A DNA stretch of 64,000 nt. It comes from Prevotellaceae bacterium UBA1075. GTDB taxonomy: Bacteria > Bacteroidota > Bacteroidia > Bacteroidales > Bacteroidaceae. The DNA is taken from NCBI GenBank assembly GCA_002316015.1, contig DCCS01000023.1, forward strand, positions 36,587 through 100,586, given 5' to 3'. Below, piece after piece: positions 42,680 to 50,793 of this stretch. The translations under genes and the position numbers were made by a program. Position 1 is the first letter of the stretch. Every line of letters starts with the position of its first letter. The notes under the pieces were generated by a model. That model saw only the letters and a program-made list of their open reading frames with translations, did not search any database and had not been told where the DNA came from.

Positions 42680-44808
42680 TGGGTGAAGAATTGTCTGAGC
42701 CAGTTCTTGAGCGTGCGCGGCCTGCGTGTTACCGCAGATCCGTTGGGCGCAAACACGCACACGGAATCCTGCGGGTCGCCCCATTGGTCGGGGTACAGCA
42801 GCATGACGCTGGTGTGGCTGAAGTAAATGTGGATTTTGTATGGCAGGTCGTCAAACCCTGTCTGGTACGATATGAAGCCCGGGCGTGCGGTCACCACGAC
42901 GAGCATGGTGTCCTTGCCTGTCTCGTTCCGCAGCGCGAGCCAGTCTTCCCAGTGCTCCATGGGTTTGTACCCGGCGCGCAGGCTGGGGTGCTTGTTCTGC
43001 ATGTACCCGCGTATGTAGGGCAGTGTGTCGGCGTGGGCGTGGAAGTCCAGGTGGCAGTCCAACTGCTCGCCCATACGGCACACGTGCTCCAGCCATTTGT
43101 AAAAGCCCACCTCGTACTCGGCCTTTGGCGGTATTGTCACGATCACCCTGCGCAGTGTGCCGGGCGGCACGATGCCCCTGAGGGCCATCACCTCGCGGTG
43201 TGACCCGCGCAGCACGTTGTCTATCACCGGCCCCAGCGAGGATTTGGGCATGCTCGCGGTGCGGTCTGCCAGGCACATGATGACCTCTCCGCAGTCGAAT
43301 TCCTTGATGGTGTGCAGGATGCCCCCGGCCAGGTTCGTGCTCAGACGGTTGAGCGTGCCCATGCGCACGTTGGCGGCCGCCGCCGTCTTCTGGGCACTCT
43401 CCAGCAGTTTCTGTCCGCGCCTGTGCCGGCCCGCGCCCTCGTTGCTGTCATCGTCGTAGGCCACCGAGAGCCCCATCAGGCTGTCGGGTATGTAGGGATT
43501 GCGGATGAGGATGGCCAGTTGGGTCATCACGCTCACCGTGTCCTCCTGGCTGTAGACCACCAGGCACTTTCCGTGGTAGGACCCGCGGTTCTCGTCGGGC
43601 GTGGTGTCGGTGAGGGCCAGCGCGCGCGCGCCCTTGCCGGTGGCGAGCCCGCTCACCAGGCAACTGCACAGGATGAGCAGCATCGTCCCGTTGAGCGTCT
43701 CTTCGCCCATCAGCCCCACATGCGGGTCGATGCCGATCATCACGATGGCCAGGGCGCCGGCCGCGTGTGCGTTGGTGAGCCCGAACATCAGCCACATGCC
43801 GTTGCGGTCGTATCCGCCTTGCCAGGCCATGATGGCCGAGGCCATCCACTTGGTGAGTATGCCCGTGGCCACCAGGATGAGCATCGGCCACAACGCGCTC
43901 ACCCCTCCGGCGAGTGAGCGCACATTGATGATCATGCCCACGCCTATAAGGAAATAGGGAATGAAGAGGGCATTGCCCACAAACTCCAGGTGGTTCATGA
44001 GTGGGCTGGTGCGTGGCACCAGGCGGTTGATGACCAGCCCTGCCATGAACGCGCCCAGCAATCCTTCCAGACCCGCCAGTTTGGCCAGGGCCGCGCTCAG
44101 GAACACCAGGGCCATGATGAAGATATACTGCATCACCCCATCATCGTACCTGCGCAGGAACCCGCGCCCCAGCCTGGGGAACACAAGCAGCACAAAGGCC
44201 ACATAGGCCGCGCATTTCACAGGAAACAGCACCCAGGTGAGAACTGAGGAGCCGGGCTGCTGCGCGCCCTCCACCAGGGCCACAATGAGCAGGGCCGCAA
44301 ACGTGGTGAACGCCGTGGCCACCACGCTGATGACCACCACGCTGTTGCGGCTCATGCCATAGCGGCTTACGGTGGGGTAACTGACCAGGGTGTGCGAGGC
44401 GAATATGCAGGCCATGAGCACACTGGTGAGCGTGCTGTAATGCAGCAGGTATCTGCAGGAACACCAGCCCAGCACAAAGGGGATGGTGAATGTGAGCGCT
44501 CCGAACTTCAGCCCGCTGCGTCCGTATTGTGCCACACTGCCCATGTCCAGCTCGAGCGCGGCCAGGAACATGATGTAGTAGATGCCCACTTGCCCGAAGA
44601 GCTCAAACGAACTGTCGCGGCTCAGAAGGTTGAGGCCATGCTCGCCTACCAGCATGCCGGCCAGTATGAGCCCTATGATGTGGGGGACGCGCAGGCGGCC
44701 GAGCAGCAGCGGAGCAAGCAGGATGATGCCCAGCACCACAAAGAAAATCCAGGTGGGGTCGGTGATTAGAGCCTGTGCGGAAGCAAGGATTGCAAGTGTG
44801 GTTGGCAT
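42676..44808 (-). CDS. CPA2-family cation:proton antiporter with C-terminal UspA-like domain
   Basis: A 710-residue inner-membrane protein. Residues about 10-390 form a Na+/H+ exchanger domain of about 12 helices (LRVPHIIGLILAGMLVGEHG, LAALELDMGSVAQYGRS, GLLGAFMAGLVINRLVP). The C-terminal 300 residues are soluble and resemble universal-stress-protein folds (CLVVYSQEDTVSVMTQLAIL, RRVIVTIPPKAEYEVG). It likely exchanges K+ or Na+ for H+ with nucleotide-type control. First of a six-gene minus-strand run. Confidence 0.9.
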   Translation of the reverse strand: MPTTLAILASAQALITDPTWIFFVVLGIILLAPLLLGRLRVPHIIGLILAGMLVGEHGLNLLSRDSSFELFGQVGIYYIMFLAALELDMGSVAQYGRSGLKFGALTFTIPFVLGWCSCRYLLHYSTLTSVLMACIFASHTLVSYPTVSRYGMSRNSVVVISVVATAFTTFAALLIVALVEGAQQPGSSVLTWVLFPVKCAAYVAFVLLVFPRLGRGFLRRYDDGVMQYIFIMALVFLSAALAKLAGLEGLLGAFMAGLVINRLVPRTSPLMNHLEFVGNALFIPYFLIGVGMIINVRSLAGGVSALWPMLILVATGILTKWMASAIMAWQGGYDRNGMWLMFGLTNAHAAGALAIVMIGIDPHVGLMGEETLNGTMLLILCSCLVSGLATGKGARALALTDTTPDENRGSYHGKCLVVYSQEDTVSVMTQLAILIRNPYIPDSLMGLSVAYDDDSNEGAGRHRRGQKLLESAQKTAAAANVRMGTLNRLSTNLAGGILHTIKEFDCGEVIMCLADRTASMPKSSLGPVIDNVLRGSHREVMALRGIVPPGTLRRVIVTIPPKAEYEVGFYKWLEHVCRMGEQLDCHLDFHAHADTLPYIRGYMQNKHPSLRAGYKPMEHWEDWLALRNETGKDTMLVVVTARPGFISYQTGFDDLPYKIHIYFSHTSVMLLYPDQWGDPQDSVCVFAPNGSAVTRRPRTLKNWLRQFFTQ

Positions 44809-44840
44809 ATCGAGGGCTGTCCTGATGTTCGTTTCTCACA

Positions 44841-44848
44841 CAAAGATA
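44841..44848 (-). promoter_or_regulatory. -7 promoter box for the antiporter gene
   Basis: TATCTTTG on the minus strand, 33 bases before the antiporter start and divergent from the asd box at 44903-44910. Confidence 0.5.
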
Positions 44849-44902
44849 CGCCCTTTTGGCGAAATGTGCCCCCTTGTCCTCCCGTTATTGTGGGGAATTG
44901 AG

Positions 44903-44910
44903 TAATTTTG
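44903..44910 (+). promoter_or_regulatory. -7 promoter box for asd
   Basis: TAATTTTG, 31 bases before the asd ATG. The two divergent boxes are about 55 bases apart. Confidence 0.5.
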
Positions 44911-44940
44911 CAGTGGCAAACCAATTAGACGAACAAGTAC

Positions 44941-45957
44941 ATGAGAGTAGCAATCGTAGGTGCCAGCGGTGCCGTGGGACAGGAGTTCCTGAGAGTGCTG
45001 GAGGAGCGCAAGTTCCCCGCCGATGAGTTATTGTTGTTTGGCAGCCAGCGCAGTGCCGGGGCCAAGTACAACTTCCAGGGGAAGGAACTGGAGGTGAAAC
45101 TGCTGCAGCATAACGATGACTTCAAGGGAGTGGACATTGCCTTCACCAGCGCGGGCGCGGGTGTGAGCCGTGAGTTTGCCGATACAATCACCAAGCATGG
45201 AGCCGTGATGATAGACAACTCCTCGGCATTCCGCATGGACGAGGATGTGCCCCTGGTGGTGCCCGAGTGCAACGCGCAGGACGTGCTCAATCGCCCGCGC
45301 GGCATCATCGCAAACCCCAACTGCACCACTATCATGATGGTGGTGGCACTGGAGTGCCTGGAGCGGTTGAGCCACATCAAGCGCATCCGCGTGGCATCCT
45401 ACCAGGCCGCCAGTGGTGCCGGTGCCGCAGCCATGGCCGAGCTGGAGCAGCAATACCGTGAGGTGCTTGACGGAAAGCCTGTGACGGTCGACAAGTTTGC
45501 CTATCAGCTGGCCTACAATGTCATCCCCCAGATAGACGTGTTCACCGACAATGGCTATACCAAGGAGGAGATGAAGATGTTCAACGAGACACGCAAGATA
45601 ATGCACAGCGATGTCCGTTGCTCGGCCACATGCGTGCGTGTGCCCAGCCTTCGCAGCCACTCCGAGGCCATATGGGCCGAGACGGAAGAGCCTGTGTCGC
45701 CCGAGGCTTTTGCCCAGGCCATACGTGAGGGCGAGGGTGTGCGGCTGATGGACGACCCTGCCCACAAGGTGTATCCCATGCCTCTGTTCCTGGCCGGCAA
45801 GGACGATGTGTATGTGGGACGCATACGCAAGGACCTTGCCTGCGAGAATGGCCTCACCTTCTGGCTGGTGGGTGACCAGATCAAGAAGGGCGCGGCTCTC
45901 AATGCCGTGCAGATTGCCGAGTACCTGGTCAGGGTGGGCAACGTGAAGCGGGCCTAA
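44941..45957 (+). CDS. asd: Aspartate-semialdehyde dehydrogenase
   Basis: A 338-residue NADPH enzyme reducing aspartyl phosphate to aspartate semialdehyde, feeding lysine/DAP, threonine and methionine synthesis. It has the dinucleotide motif VAIVGASGAVGQEFLRVL at the N-terminus, the active-site Cys in ANPNCTTIMM (about residues 122-131), and SYQAASGAGAAAM. Length is normal. dapA, the next enzyme toward DAP, is in this window but 15 kb away. The stop overlaps a convergent small gene by 4 bases. Confidence 0.97.
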   Translation: MRVAIVGASGAVGQEFLRVLEERKFPADELLLFGSQRSAGAKYNFQGKELEVKLLQHNDDFKGVDIAFTSAGAGVSREFADTITKHGAVMIDNSSAFRMDEDVPLVVPECNAQDVLNRPRGIIANPNCTTIMMVVALECLERLSHIKRIRVASYQAASGAGAAAMAELEQQYREVLDGKPVTVDKFAYQLAYNVIPQIDVFTDNGYTKEEMKMFNETRKIMHSDVRCSATCVRVPSLRSHSEAIWAETEEPVSPEAFAQAIREGEGVRLMDDPAHKVYPMPLFLAGKDDVYVGRIRKDLACENGLTFWLVGDQIKKGAALNAVQIAEYLVRVGNVKRA

Positions 45958-46220
45958 TCCCTGCACTGGTATACTGCCAGGGCCATCCAGGCCAGCAGCA
46001 GCGCGGCCACAAGTGGCGACATGCCTCCGAAAATCATCAGGGAGGCTGTTGCCACTTGTGCGTTGGTCAGTTTGACAGCCTTGAGTGCGCTCACCTCCTC
46101 GCCCAGTATCGCGCTATAAAGGTTGGCCACGGCGGTGATGGCCTTGGACTCCAGTACCATTTGACGCAGTGTGCGCTGCTGCACGTTCTTCTTGCCGATG
46201 TAGATGGCTTCTGTTTTCAT
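45954..46220 (-). CDS. Small membrane protein of unknown function
   Basis: An 88-residue protein. It has a charged N-terminal half (MKTEAIYIGKKNVQQRTLRQ) and a hydrophobic C-terminal stretch (ASLMIFGGMSPLVAALLLAW) of one long or two short membrane helices. The start at 46220 has no clear upstream -7 box beyond GAACTTTG at 46273-46280. No family recognised. Convergent with asd. Confidence 0.55.
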   Translation of the reverse strand: MKTEAIYIGKKNVQQRTLRQMVLESKAITAVANLYSAILGEEVSALKAVKLTNAQVATASLMIFGGMSPLVAALLLAWMALAVYQCRD

Positions 46221-46550
46221 AACGCTTCCTTTCTCTTTTGGGTTAGTAATGTGGTCTTTTTTGTTAGACATTGCAAAGTTCGGCACACCATGTGACACTT
46301 ACCGTCACAAGAATGTTTTGTTTGTTAAAGTTTGCTAATTCCTGGTGTCTATGGGTGCTTTTCATATCCTTTCCTATGCTTTTCCCATGCTGCGAGGAGT
46401 GCCGGGTGTCCAGGCGCATGGCACGCACATACAATATTATATAATGATGAAAAAGGGAGAGAGGAGGCTGCCTTCACCCCAGACTCTTCGAGGAGCAACT
46501 GGTTACCTTTTGCTCCGAGGTTTCTCTTGGGATGGAGAGTGGCATTCTTG
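46221..46550. other. Intergenic region between the small membrane protein and array 2
   Basis: About 330 bases without a supported gene. Its left end holds the likely minus-strand promoter of the small membrane protein. Confidence 0.4.
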
Positions 46551-46633
46551 GCATGCGGCTGCGTTTGGCATCGCATGCGGCTGCGTTTGGCATCGCATGC
46601 CGCTGCATTTGGCATCGCATGCCGCTGCGTCGG
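46551..46633 (+). repeat. 22-bp tandem repeat array, locus 2 (about 3.7 copies)
   Basis: Copies start at 46551, 46573, 46595 and 46617. The unit begins GCATGCGGCTGCGTT, with variants GCATGCCGCTGCATT and GCATGCCGCTGCGTC, and ends TGGCATC. It differs from locus 1 mainly in the last seven bases (TGGCATC against GGCCATC). Junctions form GGCAT-CGC-ATGCC dyads. The array sits about 80 bases from the hairpin that ends the DUF4270 gene. Confidence 0.95.
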
Positions 46634-46713
46634 ATGGTGCCCGTGTCCGCAATGGGCTTCTCTCCCTTTCGGAAGGGTGGGAGGGGCTTCTCCCTCATGC
46701 CTTCCAAATGGAA

Positions 46714-46746
46714 GAGGCGGCCATCCCCGTATGGTATGGCCGCCTC
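46714..46746 (-). terminator. Terminator of the DUF4270 gene
   Basis: A perfect 11-bp stem (GAGGCGGCCAT at 46714-46724, ATGGCCGCCTC at 46736-46746) with an 11-base loop, 28 bases past the DUF4270 stop. Confidence 0.6.
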
Positions 46747-46773
46747 CCGGAAGTTGTCTGGCACCGCTGTCTC

Positions 46774-48222
46774 TTATTGCTTGAAGCGGCTGTAGATGAC
46801 TTGCATGCTGATGGGGTTGTGCGGCCCGCCCAGCAGGCGCACGCTGTTCATGCTCATGTCGTGTGTCACACTCACCTGGTGCGTGTTGCCATAGGAATCC
46901 GTGGTGGTGCTTATGCTCACGGGCACCAGTACCACCCTGTTCCAGTCGGGATGCTTCTGCTCCCACGCCTCCTCGCTCAGGCGCTCCTGTCTCATGCCGT
47001 TTTCCTTCTCGCGCTGGCACAGGCTGATGAGGCGGCAGATGTTGCTGAAGGTGTATGTGTTGTAGGTGCTGCTGTACGAGGTGGTGTATGACGACTTGGA
47101 GTCGGACACTTTCCTCTTCTTGAAGAAGGAGTGCATCTCCTGCTTCCTGACCATCAGCAGTGACTGCGGGATGCCCAGGGCTTGGGTGGAGGCGCTGGTG
47201 TTGTTGTACCGCGTGAAGGTCAGTTGCGCGCGGCTCACGCTGTCGGTCTCGTGCCCTTTGTATATCTCGCTGATGGGCAGCCGCACCTCGGTGAGGATGC
47301 CTGCTGGGGTCTTCAGGTATGTGCAGCTGTCCTCGTTCACCAGCTCTTGCATGTTGTCATTGCTGAACTGTGTGCTCTGTATCACCTCGGGGGTGGCGGC
47401 GAACCTTGCCAGGGCGCTCAGGGTGGAGTCGCGCTTCTCCTTGTCGTGATAGGTGAAGTAGATGTTCAGCGTGCTGGCCTCTATGCTGAGCATGCTTCCG
47501 TTTCCGCTTTTGATCTTGAACAGGAAGCCGGGGAGCACCTTGCGGATAAAGGAGTAGGAGTCCTTGAAGTACTCCGGGTGGGTATAGTAGTCCCTCATGA
47601 TCCGTGATCCCACCGAGTCGGGCAGCATGATGCGCACGTTGTCGGTGTGCGTGCTGCTGAGCCTCTCGGCGTCGGCCAGGTTGTAGTCCTCTGGCGTGAA
47701 CACCTTGGTGGCCAGTGGCGCGCTTCCGGGCTGCACGAACTGCTCCAGGTCGGTGTCGGTGTAGTAGTCCTCTTCCTCGCTGAGCACGTGGGTTTTGTCC
47801 AGCGGGTAAATCTCCAGTTTCAGGGGCGCGTTCTTGGCACCGTAGTAACTGTCGAAATAGAGGCGCACCTCCACCGAGTCGCATCTTACGTTTCCGATGG
47901 GGTGCTCCTGCCCGTCATCGGGGAACATCTGTTCGAGCTTGGGGAACGAATAGTTCTCAAACGTGTGGAACTGTGCGGCAAAGCTTGCCTTGACGCGCGT
48001 GCCCGTTTCGGGGTCGTCGATGCTGCCCAGGTAACTTCTTGTGCTGCCCGCCAGCACAGAGTCCATGGCCCGGGAGTGCGTATATACCTGGAATGTGCCG
48101 TGGGAGGAATAAACCTCCTCGCCCTTCGGCGGGATGCCGACAAGGGACGTGCTGTCATCGCACCCCGCGACGAGTAGTGCGGCCAGTGCGGTGAGTGTGG
48201 CCAGTGTTCCGTTAATCTTCAT
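46774..48222 (-). CDS. DUF4270 family lipoprotein
   Basis: A 482-residue lipoprotein (signal and lipobox TALAALLVAGCDDS, Cys at about residue 21). The N-terminal region TSLVGIPPKGEEVYS, the TRSYLGSIDDPETGTRVKAS segment and CDSVEVRLYFDSYYGAKNA are typical of the Bacteroidota DUF4270 family, which sits in the outer envelope. Function unknown. It overlaps the glycogen synthase-like gene by 11 bases, a linkage I recall from other Bacteroidales. Confidence 0.9.
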   Translation of the reverse strand: MKINGTLATLTALAALLVAGCDDSTSLVGIPPKGEEVYSSHGTFQVYTHSRAMDSVLAGSTRSYLGSIDDPETGTRVKASFAAQFHTFENYSFPKLEQMFPDDGQEHPIGNVRCDSVEVRLYFDSYYGAKNAPLKLEIYPLDKTHVLSEEEDYYTDTDLEQFVQPGSAPLATKVFTPEDYNLADAERLSSTHTDNVRIMLPDSVGSRIMRDYYTHPEYFKDSYSFIRKVLPGFLFKIKSGNGSMLSIEASTLNIYFTYHDKEKRDSTLSALARFAATPEVIQSTQFSNDNMQELVNEDSCTYLKTPAGILTEVRLPISEIYKGHETDSVSRAQLTFTRYNNTSASTQALGIPQSLLMVRKQEMHSFFKKRKVSDSKSSYTTSYSSTYNTYTFSNICRLISLCQREKENGMRQERLSEEAWEQKHPDWNRVVLVPVSISTTTDSYGNTHQVSVTHDMSMNSVRLLGGPHNPISMQVIYSRFKQ

Positions 48223-49057
48223 TTTCTTCGGGGATTTCGTCTTTGCCCGCTGACCATATCTGGTCAAAGAACGCAGGGGCTGTGGCGCAGAAGTCTTCGG
48301 GCCTCTCGGCGGTGAGCAGTGGCTTTCCCGTCTGCTTGGCATATTCCACCAGGGGCGTGTCTGTGCTCAGGGCCATGATGCCATCGGCAAACTTCATGCC
48401 CAGGCGGTTGAGTGTCTGCATGTCCCGCGTGCCGTCCGTACCCTCCAGTGCCTTGGAGGCTGATATGCCGTTGAAGCCCAGTATGCCGTTGATGTTGTCG
48501 GGCAGCGGTGCCTTCAGTTCCTCATCGGCAGGTGTGAACACAATACGGCAGTCGCGGAAGGATGGCTCTTCACAGTAAGCCTCCTTCAAGTACACGGGGA
48601 TGAAACTGGCCATCCATCCCTGGCAATGTATCACGTCGGGTGCCCAGCGCAGTTTCTTGACGGTCTCGAGAACACCGCGCGCGAAGAAGGCCGCACGCTC
48701 GGCGTTGTCCTTGTATTCCGCGCCCTTGTCGTCGCGCGCCATCTTTCTCTTGGTGAAGAAATCGTCGTTGTCAATGAAATAGACCTGCATGCGTGCCGAG
48801 GGGATGCTGGCCACCTTGATGACCAGGGTGTGGTCGGTGTCGTCCACCACCAGGTTCATGCCGCTCAGCCGGATCACTTCATGGAGCTGGTTGCGCCGCT
48901 CGTTGATGTGTCCCCATTTGGGCATGAACGTGCGTATCTCCCTCTTGTCCTCCTGTGTGGCCTGCGGGACTTTCCGTCCCAGGCTGGCCAGTGTGGACTC
49001 GGAAACGTATGGGGTCATCTCCTGAGTGACAAACAAGATTTTTTTTGCCTTAATCAT
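48212..49057 (-). CDS. Glycogen/starch synthase, GT5 catalytic-domain-only form
   Basis: A 281-residue protein matching only the N-terminal starch-synthase domain: KKILFVTQEMTPYVSESTLA, then DNAERAAFFARGVLETVKKL, and WAPDVIHCQGWMASFIPVYL. The C-terminal GT1 half, which normally binds ADP-glucose, is missing. The canonical KxGG loop near the N-terminus is not evident either. This short form is common in Bacteroidales. Whether it makes polymer alone or acts as a subunit is unclear. Confidence 0.85.
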   Translation of the reverse strand: MIKAKKILFVTQEMTPYVSESTLASLGRKVPQATQEDKREIRTFMPKWGHINERRNQLHEVIRLSGMNLVVDDTDHTLVIKVASIPSARMQVYFIDNDDFFTKRKMARDDKGAEYKDNAERAAFFARGVLETVKKLRWAPDVIHCQGWMASFIPVYLKEAYCEEPSFRDCRIVFTPADEELKAPLPDNINGILGFNGISASKALEGTDGTRDMQTLNRLGMKFADGIMALSTDTPLVEYAKQTGKPLLTAERPEDFCATAPAFFDQIWSAGKDEIPEENED

Positions 49058-49079
49058 TGTGCCTTTTTATTATTACATA

Positions 49080-49087
49080 CAAAGGTA
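49080..49087 (-). promoter_or_regulatory. -7 promoter box for the glycogen synthase-DUF4270 unit
   Basis: TACCTTTG on the minus strand, 23 bases before the start codon. Confidence 0.5.
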
Positions 49088-49308
49088 CGCAGATTTTCGC
49101 ACTTCGTGACGCTCTTTGCCAGGCGATTTTGCCAGGGAGGGTGAATATTTCGGGCAAACCCTTCCCTGTTTCTGTTTTTCTGTGTTACTTTGCATCGCCT
49201 TTTTGACATCATGTGGACATGCCGCGCTGCGCGTGGCCGTGAAGACCCTGCCTCGCGGTGGTGGTCGAGGCGGAAGCGGATGGTGGCGTGCCGAATGTAA
49301 ATTGAGAA

Positions 49309-50154
49309 ATGAAAGTAGTTCACACAATCGCCCGGTTGCAGGCGGAACTCCAGCAGTTGCGCTCCCGCGAGGGAGTCACCGTGGGACTGGTGCCCACCAT
49401 GGGAGCCCTGCATGAGGGACATGCCTCGCTTGTGAGGCGAAGCGTGCGGGAGAATGATGCCACGGTGGTTAGCATCTTCCTAAATCCCACGCAGTTCAAT
49501 GACAAGACAGACCTGGCCAAGTATCCCCGTACACTGGAGGCCGACTGCAGGCTGCTGGAGCAGTGCGGGGCCACCATAGCCTTTGCGCCCAGCGTGGAGG
49601 AAATTTACCCCGAGCCTGACACGCGCCACTTCAGTTATCCCCCCACCGACAGCGTGATGGAGGGAGCCATGCGCCCCGGGCACTTCAACGGGGTGTGCCA
49701 GATAGTGAGCAAGCTCTTCTCGTATGTGCAGCCCGACAGGGCGTACTTCGGTGAGAAGGACTACCAGCAGATTGCCGTCATACGGCGCATGGTGGATGAC
49801 CTTGGCTTCAAGTTGCAGATGGTGCCCTGCCCTGTGGTGAGGGAAGAGAGCGGCCTGGCCATGAGCAGCCGCAACGCTCTGCTTACCGACAGCGAGCGGG
49901 CCGTCGCCGCCAACATCTACCGCGTCATGCAGGAGAGCAAGGCACAGGGGCTGGATGTTCCTGGCACACATGACTATGTGGTGAGCCACATCAACGCGGT
50001 GGACGGGCTGGAGGTGCAGTATTTCAGCATCGTGGATGGCGACACGCTGGCCGATGTGGCCTCGTGGGACGACAGCCGGAGCGTGGTGGGATGCATCACC
50101 GTGTTCTGTGGGTCGCAGCCCATACGCCTCATCGACCATATCCGCTACAAGTAA
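49309..50154 (+). CDS. panC: Pantothenate synthetase
   Basis: A 281-residue ligase joining pantoate and beta-alanine with ATP. The HIGH-type loop is in PTMGALHEGHASLVRR (about residues 28-43). SIFLNPTQFND and the KMSKS-like region near EESGLAMSSRNALL follow. Its partner panD starts 13 bases downstream, so the beta-alanine source and its consumer are co-transcribed. Confidence 0.97.
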   Translation: MKVVHTIARLQAELQQLRSREGVTVGLVPTMGALHEGHASLVRRSVRENDATVVSIFLNPTQFNDKTDLAKYPRTLEADCRLLEQCGATIAFAPSVEEIYPEPDTRHFSYPPTDSVMEGAMRPGHFNGVCQIVSKLFSYVQPDRAYFGEKDYQQIAVIRRMVDDLGFKLQMVPCPVVREESGLAMSSRNALLTDSERAVAANIYRVMQESKAQGLDVPGTHDYVVSHINAVDGLEVQYFSIVDGDTLADVASWDDSRSVVGCITVFCGSQPIRLIDHIRYK

Positions 50155-50167
50155 AACCGGGGCAGCC

Positions 50168-50512
50168 ATGTTGATAGAAGTACTGAAGTCAAAGCTCCAT
50201 TGCGTGAGGGTCACTGAGGCCAACCTGCATTACATGGGCAGCATCACCATCGACGAGGACTTGATGGACGCGGCCGGCATGATAGCGGGCGAGAAGGTGC
50301 AGGTAGTCGACAACAACAACGGGGAGCGCCTGGAGACCTACATCATCAAGGGTGAGCGGGGCTCGGGCTGTATCTGTCTCAACGGGGCGGCCGCCCGCAA
50401 GGTGCAGGTGGGCGACGAGGTGATTATCATCTCCTATGCCCTCATGGACTTCGAACAGGCCAAGACCTTCAAGCCCAGGGTGGTGTTTCCCGAGGGCAAC
50501 AGGGTCAAGTGA
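50168..50512 (+). CDS. panD: Aspartate 1-decarboxylase
   Basis: A 114-residue pyruvoyl-dependent enzyme producing beta-alanine from aspartate. HYMGSITID contains the Gly-Ser self-cleavage site (G24-S25). ANLHYMGSI, GERLETYIIKG and NGAAARKVQVGDEVIIISYA match the family. The ATG at 50168 is preferred over upstream in-frame codons lying within panC. Confidence 0.97.
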   Translation: MLIEVLKSKLHCVRVTEANLHYMGSITIDEDLMDAAGMIAGEKVQVVDNNNGERLETYIIKGERGSGCICLNGAAARKVQVGDEVIIISYALMDFEQAKTFKPRVVFPEGNRVK

Positions 50513-50661
50513 GGATGTCCACTCCGCAGGCGGGCGCTTTGCGGAACAGACCATCAGGAAGCCTCCAGGCTTTGGCGGCAGACCAGGGACAGGAGGCTTG
50601 CCCTGTGAATAGTCATTGGAAGTCACCATGACGGCAGAGGCCGCGTGGTGACATATAGACG

Positions 50662-50700
50662 GGGAAGCCCCGCCATGTGGACAGCATGGCGGGGCTTCCC
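50662..50700. terminator. Bidirectional terminator between panD and the GH78 gene
   Basis: A perfect 16-bp stem (GGGAAGCCCCGCCATG at 50662-50677, complement at 50685-50700) with a 7-base loop. It serves converging transcripts. The rest of the 280-base gap shows no gene. Confidence 0.7.
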
Positions 50701-50793
50701 GTGCTTTTGTGGCCACTCCGGGCACCCGGAGTTCTCGGTGCAGTACGGCCCGTGCGGTCGTGTGGGCCCTGGCATGTGCCGGGGTATGTGGGC

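Noticed and set aside
46349..47020. Open frames running through the locus 2 repeat array
   Set aside because: The apparent peptide repeats come from the 22-bp DNA repeats. Because 22 is not a multiple of three, the frame shifts in each copy, and no promoter or domain supports translation.
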